A stretch of 34,259 nt of DNA from Bacteroidales bacterium (lineage in GTDB: Bacteria; Bacteroidota; Bacteroidia; Bacteroidales; ML635J-15), in assembly GCA_028702535.1 (NCBI GenBank), contig JAQVOR010000025.1, positions 1-34,259 of the forward strand. The letters run 5' to 3'. A model generated the notes under the pieces. The model was given only the letters and a program-made list of their open reading frames with translations, searched no databases and was not told the origin of the DNA. Of this stretch, positions 1-8,123 are shown one piece after another. The position numbers and the translations under genes were made by a program. Each line of letters opens with the position of its first letter. Position 1 is the first letter of the stretch.

Positions 1-968
1 CGGTTGCTGCTGTTTATCTTGGGCTTGCATTTGGTCCTTTTGTAGGTGGTTTTTTAACTCAATATCTTGGTTGGCGCTCAATATTTTTTATTTCAGCTGG
101 TTTAGGGCTTTCCACCGCAGCAATTGCCTTTATTTTTTTGGGGAAAGACAATATTAGTGAGAATACAAAGAAAAAGATCAATCTAAAAGGAACTGTATTT
201 TACATAATGGGACTCATTTGCTTAGTTTATGGCTCGTCTCAAATACCGGTCGCATGGGCGTGGGTATTAATGGCTATTGGTGCAATTTTCCTTGTTGTTT
301 TTTGGTTTATTGAAACACAATCTACAGCTCCAGTAATTGACACCAAACTATTTAGTCAAAATCGGCTTTTTGCATACTCTAATATTGCTGCCTTAATAAA
401 TTATAGTGCCACTTTTGCAATAGTTTTTTTATTAAGCCTATTTTTACAAAAAATTAAAGGATTAAATCCACGAGATGCAGGGCTTATTTTAGTTGCACAA
501 CCAATAATAATGGCCGTGTTTTCTCCAATAGCAGGTCGATTATCCGACAAAATACAAGCCCGTTTTTTAACAAGTATCGGAATGGCTATGTGTACTATTG
601 GGCTTACTGTATTTTGTTTTATTGGAGAAACTACGCCTATATCGTTAATTGTAGCAAATCTTATTTGGCTTGGTTTGGGGTTTGCTTTATTTTCTTCGCC
701 AAATATGAATACAATAATGGGTTCTGTTCCCAAAACAGCATACGGGCAAGCATCAGGTACCGCTGCAACAATGAGAGTATTAGGTCAAATTGTAAGTATG
801 ACTATTGTGAGTTTGTTTTTTGCTGCATCATTTGGCAAAACTACAATGAAATACGTAAATCCTGATGTCTTTATCAAAGCAATTAATTGGGCGTTTGCAA
901 GTTTTGCTACAATTTCTGTTTTCGGGATTTATTTTTCCTCCAAAAGGGGGAAAGTGCAAAAGAATTGA
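1..968 (+). CDS. MFS drug:H+ antiporter, DHA2 (EmrB/QacA)-like, 5' end cut by window
   Basis: Major facilitator superfamily exporter of the inner membrane, probably expelling drugs or other toxic compounds in exchange for protons. The reading frame is open from position 3, so the ATG at 138 is internal and about 321 C-terminal residues are visible. Near the left edge the frame reads GLAFGPFVGG, which matches antiporter motif C (GxxxGPxxGG) of drug:H+ antiporters, followed by GWRSIFFI. Many hydrophobic helices follow, and a conserved-looking cytoplasmic loop GRLSDKI lies in the second half. The long spacing between motif C and that loop favours a 14-helix DHA2 protein over a 12-helix one. The stop is at 966-968. 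In the -1 frame the sequence stays open to 1006 just after an A4G5 run, so a small indel may have shortened the tail. The substrate cannot be predicted. Confidence 0.88.
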   Translation, partial: VAAVYLGLAFGPFVGGFLTQYLGWRSIFFISAGLGLSTAAIAFIFLGKDNISENTKKKINLKGTVFYIMGLICLVYGSSQIPVAWAWVLMAIGAIFLVVFWFIETQSTAPVIDTKLFSQNRLFAYSNIAALINYSATFAIVFLLSLFLQKIKGLNPRDAGLILVAQPIIMAVFSPIAGRLSDKIQARFLTSIGMAMCTIGLTVFCFIGETTPISLIVANLIWLGLGFALFSSPNMNTIMGSVPKTAYGQASGTAATMRVLGQIVSMTIVSLFFAASFGKTTMKYVNPDVFIKAINWAFASFATISVFGIYFSSKRGKVQKN

Positions 969-1138
969 AATTAGAAAATTATATTGCAAACAAGCCAAAA
1001 AATTAAAAAAAACGGTTTCAAAATCTGGGTAACAACACCATTTATTCTATCAATTTACAGCAATTATAAATATAATAATGCATAGAACTATGTAACAATT
1101 ACAAATAATTATGTAATACATTCGGCCATAGACATTCG

Positions 1139-1146
1139 TACCTTTG
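1139..1146 (+). promoter_or_regulatory. Possible Bacteroidetes -7 element (TACCTTTG)
   Basis: TACCTTTG fits the Bacteroidetes -7 consensus TAnnTTTG and lies 39 bases before the ATG of the DUF3494 protein. I see no clear TTTG -33 box at the expected 19-21 base spacing, so this is only a candidate. It also argues that the TTG at 1144 inside this element is not the translation start. Confidence 0.4.
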
Positions 1147-1185
1147 TTTCGTGAAAATTCTTTCAAAAAACTTAAACTAGACATT

Positions 1186-2808
1186 ATGAAAAACAAATTA
1201 TTTTATTCACTATTAATTATTATTTTATTTTTTGCACCAAAAACAAATTATGCTCAAGCACCAAACTTAGGTAGTGCTGCCGATTTTGTGCTTTTTTCAA
1301 CAGATGGTGCTGTTAGTAACACTGGCATTTCACATCTTACGGGTAATATTGGAACCAACAACGGCTCAAGCACAGCATTCGGAAATATTGATGGTGTAAT
1401 GCATGATGGAGACGCAGCAAGTGCTCAATGTGCAGCAGATTTATTAGTCGCATACAATGAACTTAACGCCGTTGTCCCTAATTTTTTTCCTGCTCCCTTA
1501 CTTGGAGACGGACAAACGCTAAACCAAGGTGTGTATTCTATATCAAGTGCTGCTACCATAAACTTAGATCTTAATTTAGATGCACAAGGAGACGAAAGTG
1601 CAGTATTTATTTTCCAAATACAAGGACCATTATCTACAAATGCTTCATCAAAAATAAATTTGTTAAATGGAGCTTTAGCGTGTAACGTATTCTGGAAAGT
1701 TGAAGGATTGGTAAGCATGGCCTCAGGAAGTACTATGAGAGGAACTATAATTGCAAATAATTCCGCAATCGAAATGAGTACTGGCGACACACTTGAAGGT
1801 AGAGCACTTTCTACAGCTGGAGCGATTACAGTAGACGGGATACTGGCATATACACCTATTGGTTGTGGAAGTCCTGTACTTGAAGGACCAACAGCCCCAA
1901 CACTTGGTGCTGCTGCATGTTATGCAATATTTTCTGCCGATGGTGCAGTAACAAATACTGGAATCACAACAATTACTGGAGATGTTGGAAGTAACAATGG
2001 ACCAACAACAGGATATGATCCCTTATTAGTAACTGGTCAAATTCACGAAATTCCAGATGGTTCAACCGCACAGTGTGCAATCGATGTGCTCGTTGCTTAT
2101 AATTATTTGAATACTCTACCTTATGATATCGAATTATTGTATCCAGCTCAATTTGGAAATAATTTAGTTCTTACACCTCACACGTATTTAATGAATGGTG
2201 CCGTAACGTTCACAGACTCTCTATACTTAAATGCTCAAGGAAATCCTGATGCTGTTTTTATTATCCAAATTAACGGAGCACTTTCTACCAGTACTTATTC
2301 AAAAGTATTATTGATAAACGGAGCTTTAGCCGAAAATGTGTATTGGAAAGTTGAAGGTGCAGTAAATATTAATAATTATTCGGTTTTTTGTGGTACTATC
2401 ATTTGCAATAATGGAGCTTTAGTTGTTGTAAACACAGGTGTAGTTCTGAACGGCAGGTCGCTTACAACTACGGGAGCATTAAGTACTTCTGCAATTACTG
2501 TGATTGCTCCAAATATACCTTCAGATTGTGAGTATGTAGATATCACAACTGTTGATATTATTGAAGAATCAATAAATATTTATCCAAATCCTTTTAATTC
2601 TTCATTAAACATAGCCATCAACGATGCTTCGGAAATGGAAAACTATGAATTGAAAATATTTAACATGCTAGGTATGGAATTGATAAATACAATAATAACA
2701 AAACAAATTACAGTAATTGAAACAAAAAACCTTCCTTCTGGAATTTATTTCTTCAAAGCAATTAAAAATGGAGAAACTATTCAGACTGGCAAATTGATCG
2801 CTCAATAA
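1186..2808 (+). CDS. Secreted tandem DUF3494 (ice-binding-like) protein with T9SS sorting domain
   Basis: A predicted 540-residue exported protein. Residues 1-25 form a signal peptide (lysines, a hydrophobic core, then NYAQA), so the ATG at 1186 is preferred over the in-frame TTG at 1144. Two DUF3494 domains follow at roughly residues 28-225 and 240-445. Each starts with an LG-A-A phrase and contains GAVxNTGI, then NGALAxNVxWKVEG, GTIIxNN, and a closing GR-L-T-GA segment. The repeats are clearly homologous. From about residue 463, the text IYPNPF begins a type A T9SS C-terminal sorting domain ending near TGKLIAQ. That domain would direct export through the outer membrane by T9SS and attachment to the surface or release. 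DUF3494 is the beta-solenoid family of many bacterial and algal ice-binding proteins, but not every member binds ice; adhesion is an alternative. It appears monocistronic. Confidence 0.92.
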   Translation: MKNKLFYSLLIIILFFAPKTNYAQAPNLGSAADFVLFSTDGAVSNTGISHLTGNIGTNNGSSTAFGNIDGVMHDGDAASAQCAADLLVAYNELNAVVPNFFPAPLLGDGQTLNQGVYSISSAATINLDLNLDAQGDESAVFIFQIQGPLSTNASSKINLLNGALACNVFWKVEGLVSMASGSTMRGTIIANNSAIEMSTGDTLEGRALSTAGAITVDGILAYTPIGCGSPVLEGPTAPTLGAAACYAIFSADGAVTNTGITTITGDVGSNNGPTTGYDPLLVTGQIHEIPDGSTAQCAIDVLVAYNYLNTLPYDIELLYPAQFGNNLVLTPHTYLMNGAVTFTDSLYLNAQGNPDAVFIIQINGALSTSTYSKVLLINGALAENVYWKVEGAVNINNYSVFCGTIICNNGALVVVNTGVVLNGRSLTTTGALSTSAITVIAPNIPSDCEYVDITTVDIIEESINIYPNPFNSSLNIAINDASEMENYELKIFNMLGMELINTIITKQITVIETKNLPSGIYFFKAIKNGETIQTGKLIAQ

Positions 2809-2843
2809 ATTCAATAAAAATTAAAAAATTTGCCTCGTGAATT

Positions 2844-2889
2844 CTTTGTGTCCTTTGTGGTTAGTTTTTTTACCACAAGGGACACAAAG
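2844..2889. repeat. 18-bp near-perfect stem-loop in the dnaE upstream region
   Basis: The arms 2844-2861 (CTTTGTGTCCTTTGTGGT) and 2872-2889 are inverted copies that differ at one position, which gives a G-U pair in RNA. The loop is 10 bases and T-rich. There is no T-run after either arm, so it is not a textbook rho-independent terminator, although it lies between two genes on the same strand. It could be a termination or RNA-stability hairpin, or a copy of a dispersed intergenic repeat. Confidence 0.8.
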
Positions 2890-3096
2890 TATATATCCAA
2901 AACTTTAGGCAATTTGTTTTTATAATCTTGACAAAATCCTGAAATTAATAAATTTTCAACACACATCATTGGTTTTAAGACTTTTAAGACTAATTTTTAA
3001 TTTGTTGATTATTTTGTAGATAACTTAAATGAATTTCAGTAAAAAAATTGAAGATAATTATTTATTTTTATAGTTCATTAAAAATTAATATCTGCA

Positions 3097-6000
3097 ATGC
3101 CTGAATTTACACATCTACATGTTCACTCTCAATACTCTATACTTGATGGAGCAGCCTCAATATCAGCACTGATTAATAAAGTAAAGTCTTCGGGAATGAA
3201 TGCTTTAGCACTTACCGATCATGGCACAATGTTAGGGATAAAAGAGTTTCACCAAGCTTGTATTAGTGCAGATGTTAAACCCATTTTGGGCTGCGAAGCA
3301 TATATAGCACGACGAAGCATACACGATCGTAGTCAGCCTTCCGATAAATCTGGAAATCATTTAATAATACTTGCCAAAAACTACACTGGTTACGAAAACC
3401 TTATGAAAATGATTTCGAAAGCAAATCTCGAAGGTTTTTATATGCGTCCTCGTATAGACAAAGCAATGTTAGAAGAGCATCACGAAGGTCTTATTGTTAG
3501 TTCGGCTTGTTTAGGAGGTGAAATACCAAGACATATTGCGAATGGGAATATAGAGGAAGCCGAAAAAAGTATTTTATGGTATAAAAATATTTTTGGAGAT
3601 GACTTTTATCTCGAAGTAATGTATCATCCGACCGAAAACCAAAGATTAAAACAACATGTATCGGATATTCAGTTAATAGTTAATGAAAAAATACTTGAAC
3701 TTGGTGCAAAATTAGATGTCAAAGTTATTGCAACAAACGACACGCACTTTGTAAATAAAGAAGACGCAGAAGCTCACGACATACTCATTTGCCTGACAAC
3801 AAATGCCGATTTTAGTGATCCTGACCGCTTAAGATATACCCGAAGCGAATGGTTAAAAACTCCTGATGAAATGGAGCAACTATTTGGTGAGCATCCAGAA
3901 ACCCTCGCTAACACAATGGAAATAGCGAATAAAGTTGAGGTTTTTGAAATTAACAGAGAACCAATTATGCCAGAGTTTCCTATCCCTGAAGATTTTGGCA
4001 CATTAGATATTTGGCGTGAAAAATTTGACGAAGAAGCTTTAATAAAAGAGTTTGGCGAAGAGAAATTCAATAAACATGGCGACTACAATTCCGTTTTAAG
4101 AATCAAATTAGAATCCGATTATCTTACGCATTTAGTTGAGATTGGAGCAAAAGAACGATACGGAGAAAATTATTCGGAAGAAATTCGTGAAAGATTAGAA
4201 TTTGAACTAGATACAATAAAAACAATGGGTTTTCCTGGATATTTCCTTATTGTTCAAGATTTTATTGCAGAAGCTCGAAGAATGAAAGTTTTGGTTGGTA
4301 AAGGAAGAGGATCGGCTGCTGGTTCGGCGGTGGCGTATTGCACAAAAATTACAGATGTTGACCCCATTGCATTCAATCTGCTATTTGAAAGATTTTTAAA
4401 TCCCGACCGAATATCAATGCCCGATGTGGATATTGACTTTGATGATGATGGACGCTCATTAGTAGTTGATTATGTTACTAAAAAATACGGGAAAGACAAA
4501 GTTGCTCATATTTGTACAATCGGCACTATGAAAGCAAAAGGTGCATTGCGCGATGTCGCAAGAATATTACGTGTTCCGCTCAGTCAAATTAACGAATTTA
4601 CAAAAAAACTTCCCAATAACGGCTCGCTTAGTAATGCTTATAAAATAATTAACGAAGCTAGAGAAAAACATGAAACCCTCGAAAAGGTAATCTCTGATAT
4701 TGATAGAAAAATAAAGAAAGCAAATAACGAAGATGACGAAGGCTTATTTCTTAAACTTGAAACTCGCAAATTAATAGCTGAAGGCATTTTAGCTGCCGAA
4801 TTAAACAATGATCAGTTAATGCTAAAAACTTTTGATATTGCTTGCACACTAGAAGGTTCGGTAAGGCAAACAGGTGTACACGCTTGCGGCATGCTGATTG
4901 GTCGCGATAAATTAGATAAAAACATACCCTTAATGCGTACAAAGGAAGAAGGAGGATTGGCAGCAACGCAATACGAAGGAAAATATGTTGAAGATATCGG
5001 ATTATTAAAAATGGACTTCCTGGGATTACGAACTTTATCAATAATAAAAGAATGTCTCGCAAATATAAAGCTATCAAAAGGCATCGACTTAGATATAGAA
5101 TCAGTTCCTTTAGATGATGAAGAAACACTAAATGTTTTTAAAACTGGTGCAACTACATCGATATTTCAGTTTGAATCCGAAGGGATGCGAAGCCACCTTA
5201 AAACATTAAAACCTACACATTTTAATGATTTAGTTGCGATGAACGCTTTGTACCGCCCTGGACCAATGGAGTATATTCCTGATTATATCAGACGTAAACA
5301 TGGAAAAGAAAAAACTGTTTACGACCATCCCCTTATGGAAGAATACCTAAAAGACACTTATGGTATAACCGTATTTCAAGAACAGGTAATGCTCCAGTCT
5401 AGGGCTCTCGCAAATTTTACCCGTGGGCAATCCGACTCATTACGTAGTGCAATGGGAAAGAAAAAAATTAAAGCAATGGAAGAGCTTCACGTGAAATTTA
5501 CTGATGGTTGCATGAATAATGATAAGTTTATTGCTGGCTGTCAAGAGATTAACAAAGAGCCAAAAGAACTCATCGAAAAAATATGGAAAGATTGGTCGGC
5601 TTTTGCAAAATACGCTTTTAACAAATCGCACTCAGTTAGTTATGCTTATGTAGCTTATCAAACAGCATATCTAAAAGCACATTATCCAGCAGAATTTATG
5701 GCTGCAAATCTCACACGCAACCTTTCGGATATGGATAAAATATCCATACAAATGGAAGAGTGTAAGAGAATGAAAATTAAAGTGCTTAGCCCCGATGTAA
5801 ACGAAAGTTACAAAGGATTTACAGTAAACAAAGACGGTAATATAAGATTTGGAATGGGAGGAATCAAAAATGTTGGATCAAATGCTGTAGAAAATATAAT
5901 AACAGAAAGAGATGCAAAAGGTCCGTATAAAGACATTTTTGATTTTGTATCAAGAGTTAATCTTAATGCCGTCAATAAAAAAAATATGGAAGCTTTGGCT

Positions 6001-6855
6001 TTTGCAGGAGCTTTAGATTGCTTTAAAGAAATACAAAGACCACAGTATTTTTTGCCCACACCAGAAGCCGAAACATTTATAGAGGCATTAATCAGGTTTG
6101 GTAATAATGTGCAATCATCAAACAATGCTGGTATGACGCTATTTGGAGAAATGGAATCAATGGCGGTTTCTCATCCAATTGTACCCGAGCTAAAAGAATA
6201 CGATATGCTTAAATTCCTCAATGCAGAAAAAGAACATATCGGCATGTATGTTAGCGGACACCCATTAGAGCAGTTCAAATATGTTATTAATGCAATTAAT
6301 GTAAAAGAATTACGAGAGCTTGACGAAGACACAAATAAAATAACCGACAGAGAATTTAAAATTGTTGGGTTTATTACCGAAGTTACCGAAAGAATGACCA
6401 AAACTGGTAAGCCTTTTGGTAAAATTTCTATTATTGATTATACAGGCTCTTTTACATTTACCCTTTTTGGGAAAGATTATTTAGAAAATAAAAACTTTTT
6501 CGTCAAAGGATACTCAATACTCGTGGTTGCAAGATATCAAGAAGGCTATAAAGACAAAACACAAAAATACTTTAATGTAACAAAAGTAATGATGCTGTCA
6601 GATGTCAAAGATAATCATTTCACTAAAATCACTATATCTGTACCTGTAGAAAATGTAACAGACGAGTTTATTGGAAATATTACAAATCTTGTTAAGAAAA
6701 ATAAAGGAAAAATAAATATTAATTTCCAATTGTATAGCGAGGAAAACAAAACCGCAATTAATCTGTTTTCACGTACAGAAAGAGTAAGCCTTTCAGATGA
6801 TATTATTGATTTTTTAGAAAACAATCCTTTTAATCTTAAGGTTAGTTTAAACTAA
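3097..6855 (+). CDS. dnaE: DNA polymerase III subunit alpha (DnaE)
   Basis: Replicative DNA polymerase of the C family, 1252 residues, the normal length. The N-terminal PHP domain begins with THLHVHSQYS and keeps the metal-ligand pattern: the H-x-H at the start, TDHG, the later NDTHF and the DAEAHD phrase. This suggests a PHP domain that still binds metal, unlike the degenerate E. coli one. The polymerase core shows GKGRGSAAGSAVAY at about residue 400 and the catalytic acidic motif PDVDIDFDDDGR at about 442-453. QTGVHACGM, the YRPGPM phrase and AFNKSHSVSYAYVAYQTAYL follow. A helix-hairpin-helix region lies around 880-980 and an OB-fold around 1080-1170 (VGFITEVTERMTKTGKPFG). It is followed 35 bases later by trxA, an arrangement I recall from other Bacteroidetes. 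The ATG start gives the expected MPEFTHLH N-terminus. Confidence 0.98.
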   Translation: MPEFTHLHVHSQYSILDGAASISALINKVKSSGMNALALTDHGTMLGIKEFHQACISADVKPILGCEAYIARRSIHDRSQPSDKSGNHLIILAKNYTGYENLMKMISKANLEGFYMRPRIDKAMLEEHHEGLIVSSACLGGEIPRHIANGNIEEAEKSILWYKNIFGDDFYLEVMYHPTENQRLKQHVSDIQLIVNEKILELGAKLDVKVIATNDTHFVNKEDAEAHDILICLTTNADFSDPDRLRYTRSEWLKTPDEMEQLFGEHPETLANTMEIANKVEVFEINREPIMPEFPIPEDFGTLDIWREKFDEEALIKEFGEEKFNKHGDYNSVLRIKLESDYLTHLVEIGAKERYGENYSEEIRERLEFELDTIKTMGFPGYFLIVQDFIAEARRMKVLVGKGRGSAAGSAVAYCTKITDVDPIAFNLLFERFLNPDRISMPDVDIDFDDDGRSLVVDYVTKKYGKDKVAHICTIGTMKAKGALRDVARILRVPLSQINEFTKKLPNNGSLSNAYKIINEAREKHETLEKVISDIDRKIKKANNEDDEGLFLKLETRKLIAEGILAAELNNDQLMLKTFDIACTLEGSVRQTGVHACGMLIGRDKLDKNIPLMRTKEEGGLAATQYEGKYVEDIGLLKMDFLGLRTLSIIKECLANIKLSKGIDLDIESVPLDDEETLNVFKTGATTSIFQFESEGMRSHLKTLKPTHFNDLVAMNALYRPGPMEYIPDYIRRKHGKEKTVYDHPLMEEYLKDTYGITVFQEQVMLQSRALANFTRGQSDSLRSAMGKKKIKAMEELHVKFTDGCMNNDKFIAGCQEINKEPKELIEKIWKDWSAFAKYAFNKSHSVSYAYVAYQTAYLKAHYPAEFMAANLTRNLSDMDKISIQMEECKRMKIKVLSPDVNESYKGFTVNKDGNIRFGMGGIKNVGSNAVENIITERDAKGPYKDIFDFVSRVNLNAVNKKNMEALAFAGALDCFKEIQRPQYFLPTPEAETFIEALIRFGNNVQSSNNAGMTLFGEMESMAVSHPIVPELKEYDMLKFLNAEKEHIGMYVSGHPLEQFKYVINAINVKELRELDEDTNKITDREFKIVGFITEVTERMTKTGKPFGKISIIDYTGSFTFTLFGKDYLENKNFFVKGYSILVVARYQEGYKDKTQKYFNVTKVMMLSDVKDNHFTKITISVPVENVTDEFIGNITNLVKKNKGKININFQLYSEENKTAINLFSRTERVSLSDDIIDFLENNPFNLKVSLN

Positions 6856-6890
6856 ATATTTATATTCGTAAAAATTTAAAATTTAAAATT

Positions 6891-7208
6891 ATGGCAGTAG
6901 AAATTAATGAACAAAATTTTGAAGAGTTAGTAATAAACTCGGGTAAACCGGTTGTACTTGACTTTTGGGCAGTATGGTGTGGTCCATGTAGAATGCTTGC
7001 TCCTTTTATTGAAGAAATGCACACCGAATATGGCGAAAAAGCAATTATTGGTAAAGTTGATGTTGATAGCAACAACGAAATAGCAATGAAATACGGGATC
7101 AGAAATATTCCCACAGTTTTGTTTATTAAAAACGGAGAAGTTGCAGATAAGGTTGTTGGTGCAGTACCAAAATCAACACTAACTTCAAAATTAGATAGTT
7201 TATTATAA
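6891..7208 (+). CDS. trxA: Thioredoxin
   Basis: A cytoplasmic thiol-disulfide reductase of 105 residues that supplies electrons to ribonucleotide reductase, peroxiredoxins and other enzymes. The active site WCGPC occupies residues 29-33, inside the usual FWAVWCGPC context. The buried Asp24 precedes it, and the cis-proline is Pro74 (NIPT). The length and spacing are those of classical thioredoxin 1, and there is no signal peptide. It lies 35 bases after dnaE and probably shares its transcript. TATATTCG at 6861-6868 resembles a -7 box, so it may also have its own promoter. Confidence 0.97.
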   Translation: MAVEINEQNFEELVINSGKPVVLDFWAVWCGPCRMLAPFIEEMHTEYGEKAIIGKVDVDSNNEIAMKYGIRNIPTVLFIKNGEVADKVVGAVPKSTLTSKLDSLL

Positions 7209-7295
7209 GCTCATAATACTGTTTAACTTGCACACATTACTCCAACTCACTCATTAGAGTAGCTCCTTTATATTATTATTTTTAATAATAAAATT

Positions 7296-7718
7296 ATGAC
7301 AATAAACGAAATTCAGGATGAGATAATTCAAGAGTTCCTAATTTTTGACGATTGGATGGACAAATACTCGTACATTATTGATCTCGGTAACGATCTTACT
7401 GATTTTAATGAAGATGCACGAACAGACCAAAATCTAATTGAGGGTTGCCAATCAAAAGTGTGGTTCAACGCAAACTACAAAGATGGCACAATCACTTTTG
7501 AGGCTGATAGTGATGCAATTATTACAAAAGGAATTGCTTCATTGCTCATCAGGATTCTATCTGGTCGTACTCCTGACGAGATACTAAATACCGACTTGTA
7601 TTTTATTGAAAAAATAGGACTTACTTCACATCTCTCTCCTACTCGCAGCAACGGTTTAATGTCAATGATTAAACAATTAAAGTTATATGCAATGGCATAC
7701 AAAAGTCTAAATAAATAG
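7296..7718 (+). CDS. sufE: SufE family cysteine-desulfurase sulfur acceptor
   Basis: SufE accepts persulfide sulfur from the SufS desulfurase and passes it to the SufBCD scaffold during Fe-S cluster assembly in the cytoplasm. The protein has 140 residues, the normal family length. The acceptor cysteine is Cys51 in the phrase LIEGCQSKVW, the same position as in the E. coli enzyme. The downstream pattern GIASLLIRILSGRTPDEI and GLTSHLSPTRSNGL is typical of the family. The next gene starts 4 bases after its stop and is also a SUF-linked protein, so the two form an operon. The rest of the suf cluster is not in the window. Confidence 0.96.
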   Translation: MTINEIQDEIIQEFLIFDDWMDKYSYIIDLGNDLTDFNEDARTDQNLIEGCQSKVWFNANYKDGTITFEADSDAIITKGIASLLIRILSGRTPDEILNTDLYFIEKIGLTSHLSPTRSNGLMSMIKQLKLYAMAYKSLNK

Positions 7719-7722
7719 GATT

Positions 7723-8037
7723 ATGGATAAAATTACCGAAATTGAACAAAATATTGTAGCTGCAATCAAAACCGTTTTTGATCCCGAAATGCCTGTAAAT
7801 GTCTATGACTTAGGATTAATTTATAAAATTGATGTAAGTGATAATTTCGATATAGACATTGACATGACATTAACGTCTCCCAACTGTCCGATGGTTGATC
7901 AAATAATCGAAGACGTAAGAGCGGCAGTAAAAACAGTAGATTCAGTGAGAGGCGTAAGCATAAATATCGTTTTTGACCCACCGTGGTCAAGAGATATGTT
8001 AAGCGATGAAGCCAAACTAGATTTAGGACTTTTATAA
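7723..8037 (+). CDS. MIP18/DUF59 family SUF-system Fe-S assembly protein
   Basis: A 104-residue single-domain DUF59 (MIP18/PaaD-like) protein that assists Fe-S cluster maturation. The family signature is complete: DPEMPVNVYDLGLIY at residues 20-34, MTLTSPNCPM with the conserved Cys55, then FDPPW and a C-terminal SDEAKLDLGLL. This form, with the DPPW and LGLL ending, is the stand-alone type found in suf operons (sometimes called SufT or YitW-like). It starts 4 bases after sufE and ends before a strong terminator, so the pair is a transcription unit or the tail of a longer one. Confidence 0.93.
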   Translation: MDKITEIEQNIVAAIKTVFDPEMPVNVYDLGLIYKIDVSDNFDIDIDMTLTSPNCPMVDQIIEDVRAAVKTVDSVRGVSINIVFDPPWSRDMLSDEAKLDLGLL

Positions 8038-8067
8038 ACTGAGTTCAGATTATAATACTTTTTAACT

Positions 8068-8103
8068 AAAAAAATCCTGCAATATATTGCAGGACTTTTT
8101 TTT
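8068..8103. terminator. Bidirectional rho-independent terminator between the SUF genes and tig
   Basis: A perfect 20-base palindrome (TCCTGCAATATATTGCAGGA, 8075-8094) is flanked by seven A residues on the left and a run of eight T residues (8096-8103) on the right. Read on + it terminates the sufE/DUF59 transcript; read on - it terminates tig. Confidence 0.93.
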
Positions 8104-8123
8104 AACATCTAAATTAAATATTT

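Noticed and set aside
590..865. A 91-codon open frame on + inside the MFS gene
   Set aside because: It is a shifted frame of a clearly coding membrane protein, and its aromatic-rich translation is typical of such shadows.
1144..1185. TTG at 1144 as the start of the DUF3494 gene
   Set aside because: A normal signal peptide begins at ATG 1186, and the TTG is part of a likely -7 element.
2844..2889. Hairpin as a standard rho-independent terminator
   Set aside because: The stem is strong but no T-run follows the right arm on either strand, so I report it only as a stem-loop.
4751..5128. A 125-codon open frame on the minus strand inside dnaE
   Set aside because: It lies fully antisense to a conserved part of dnaE, has a low-complexity Leu-rich translation and no start signal or motif.
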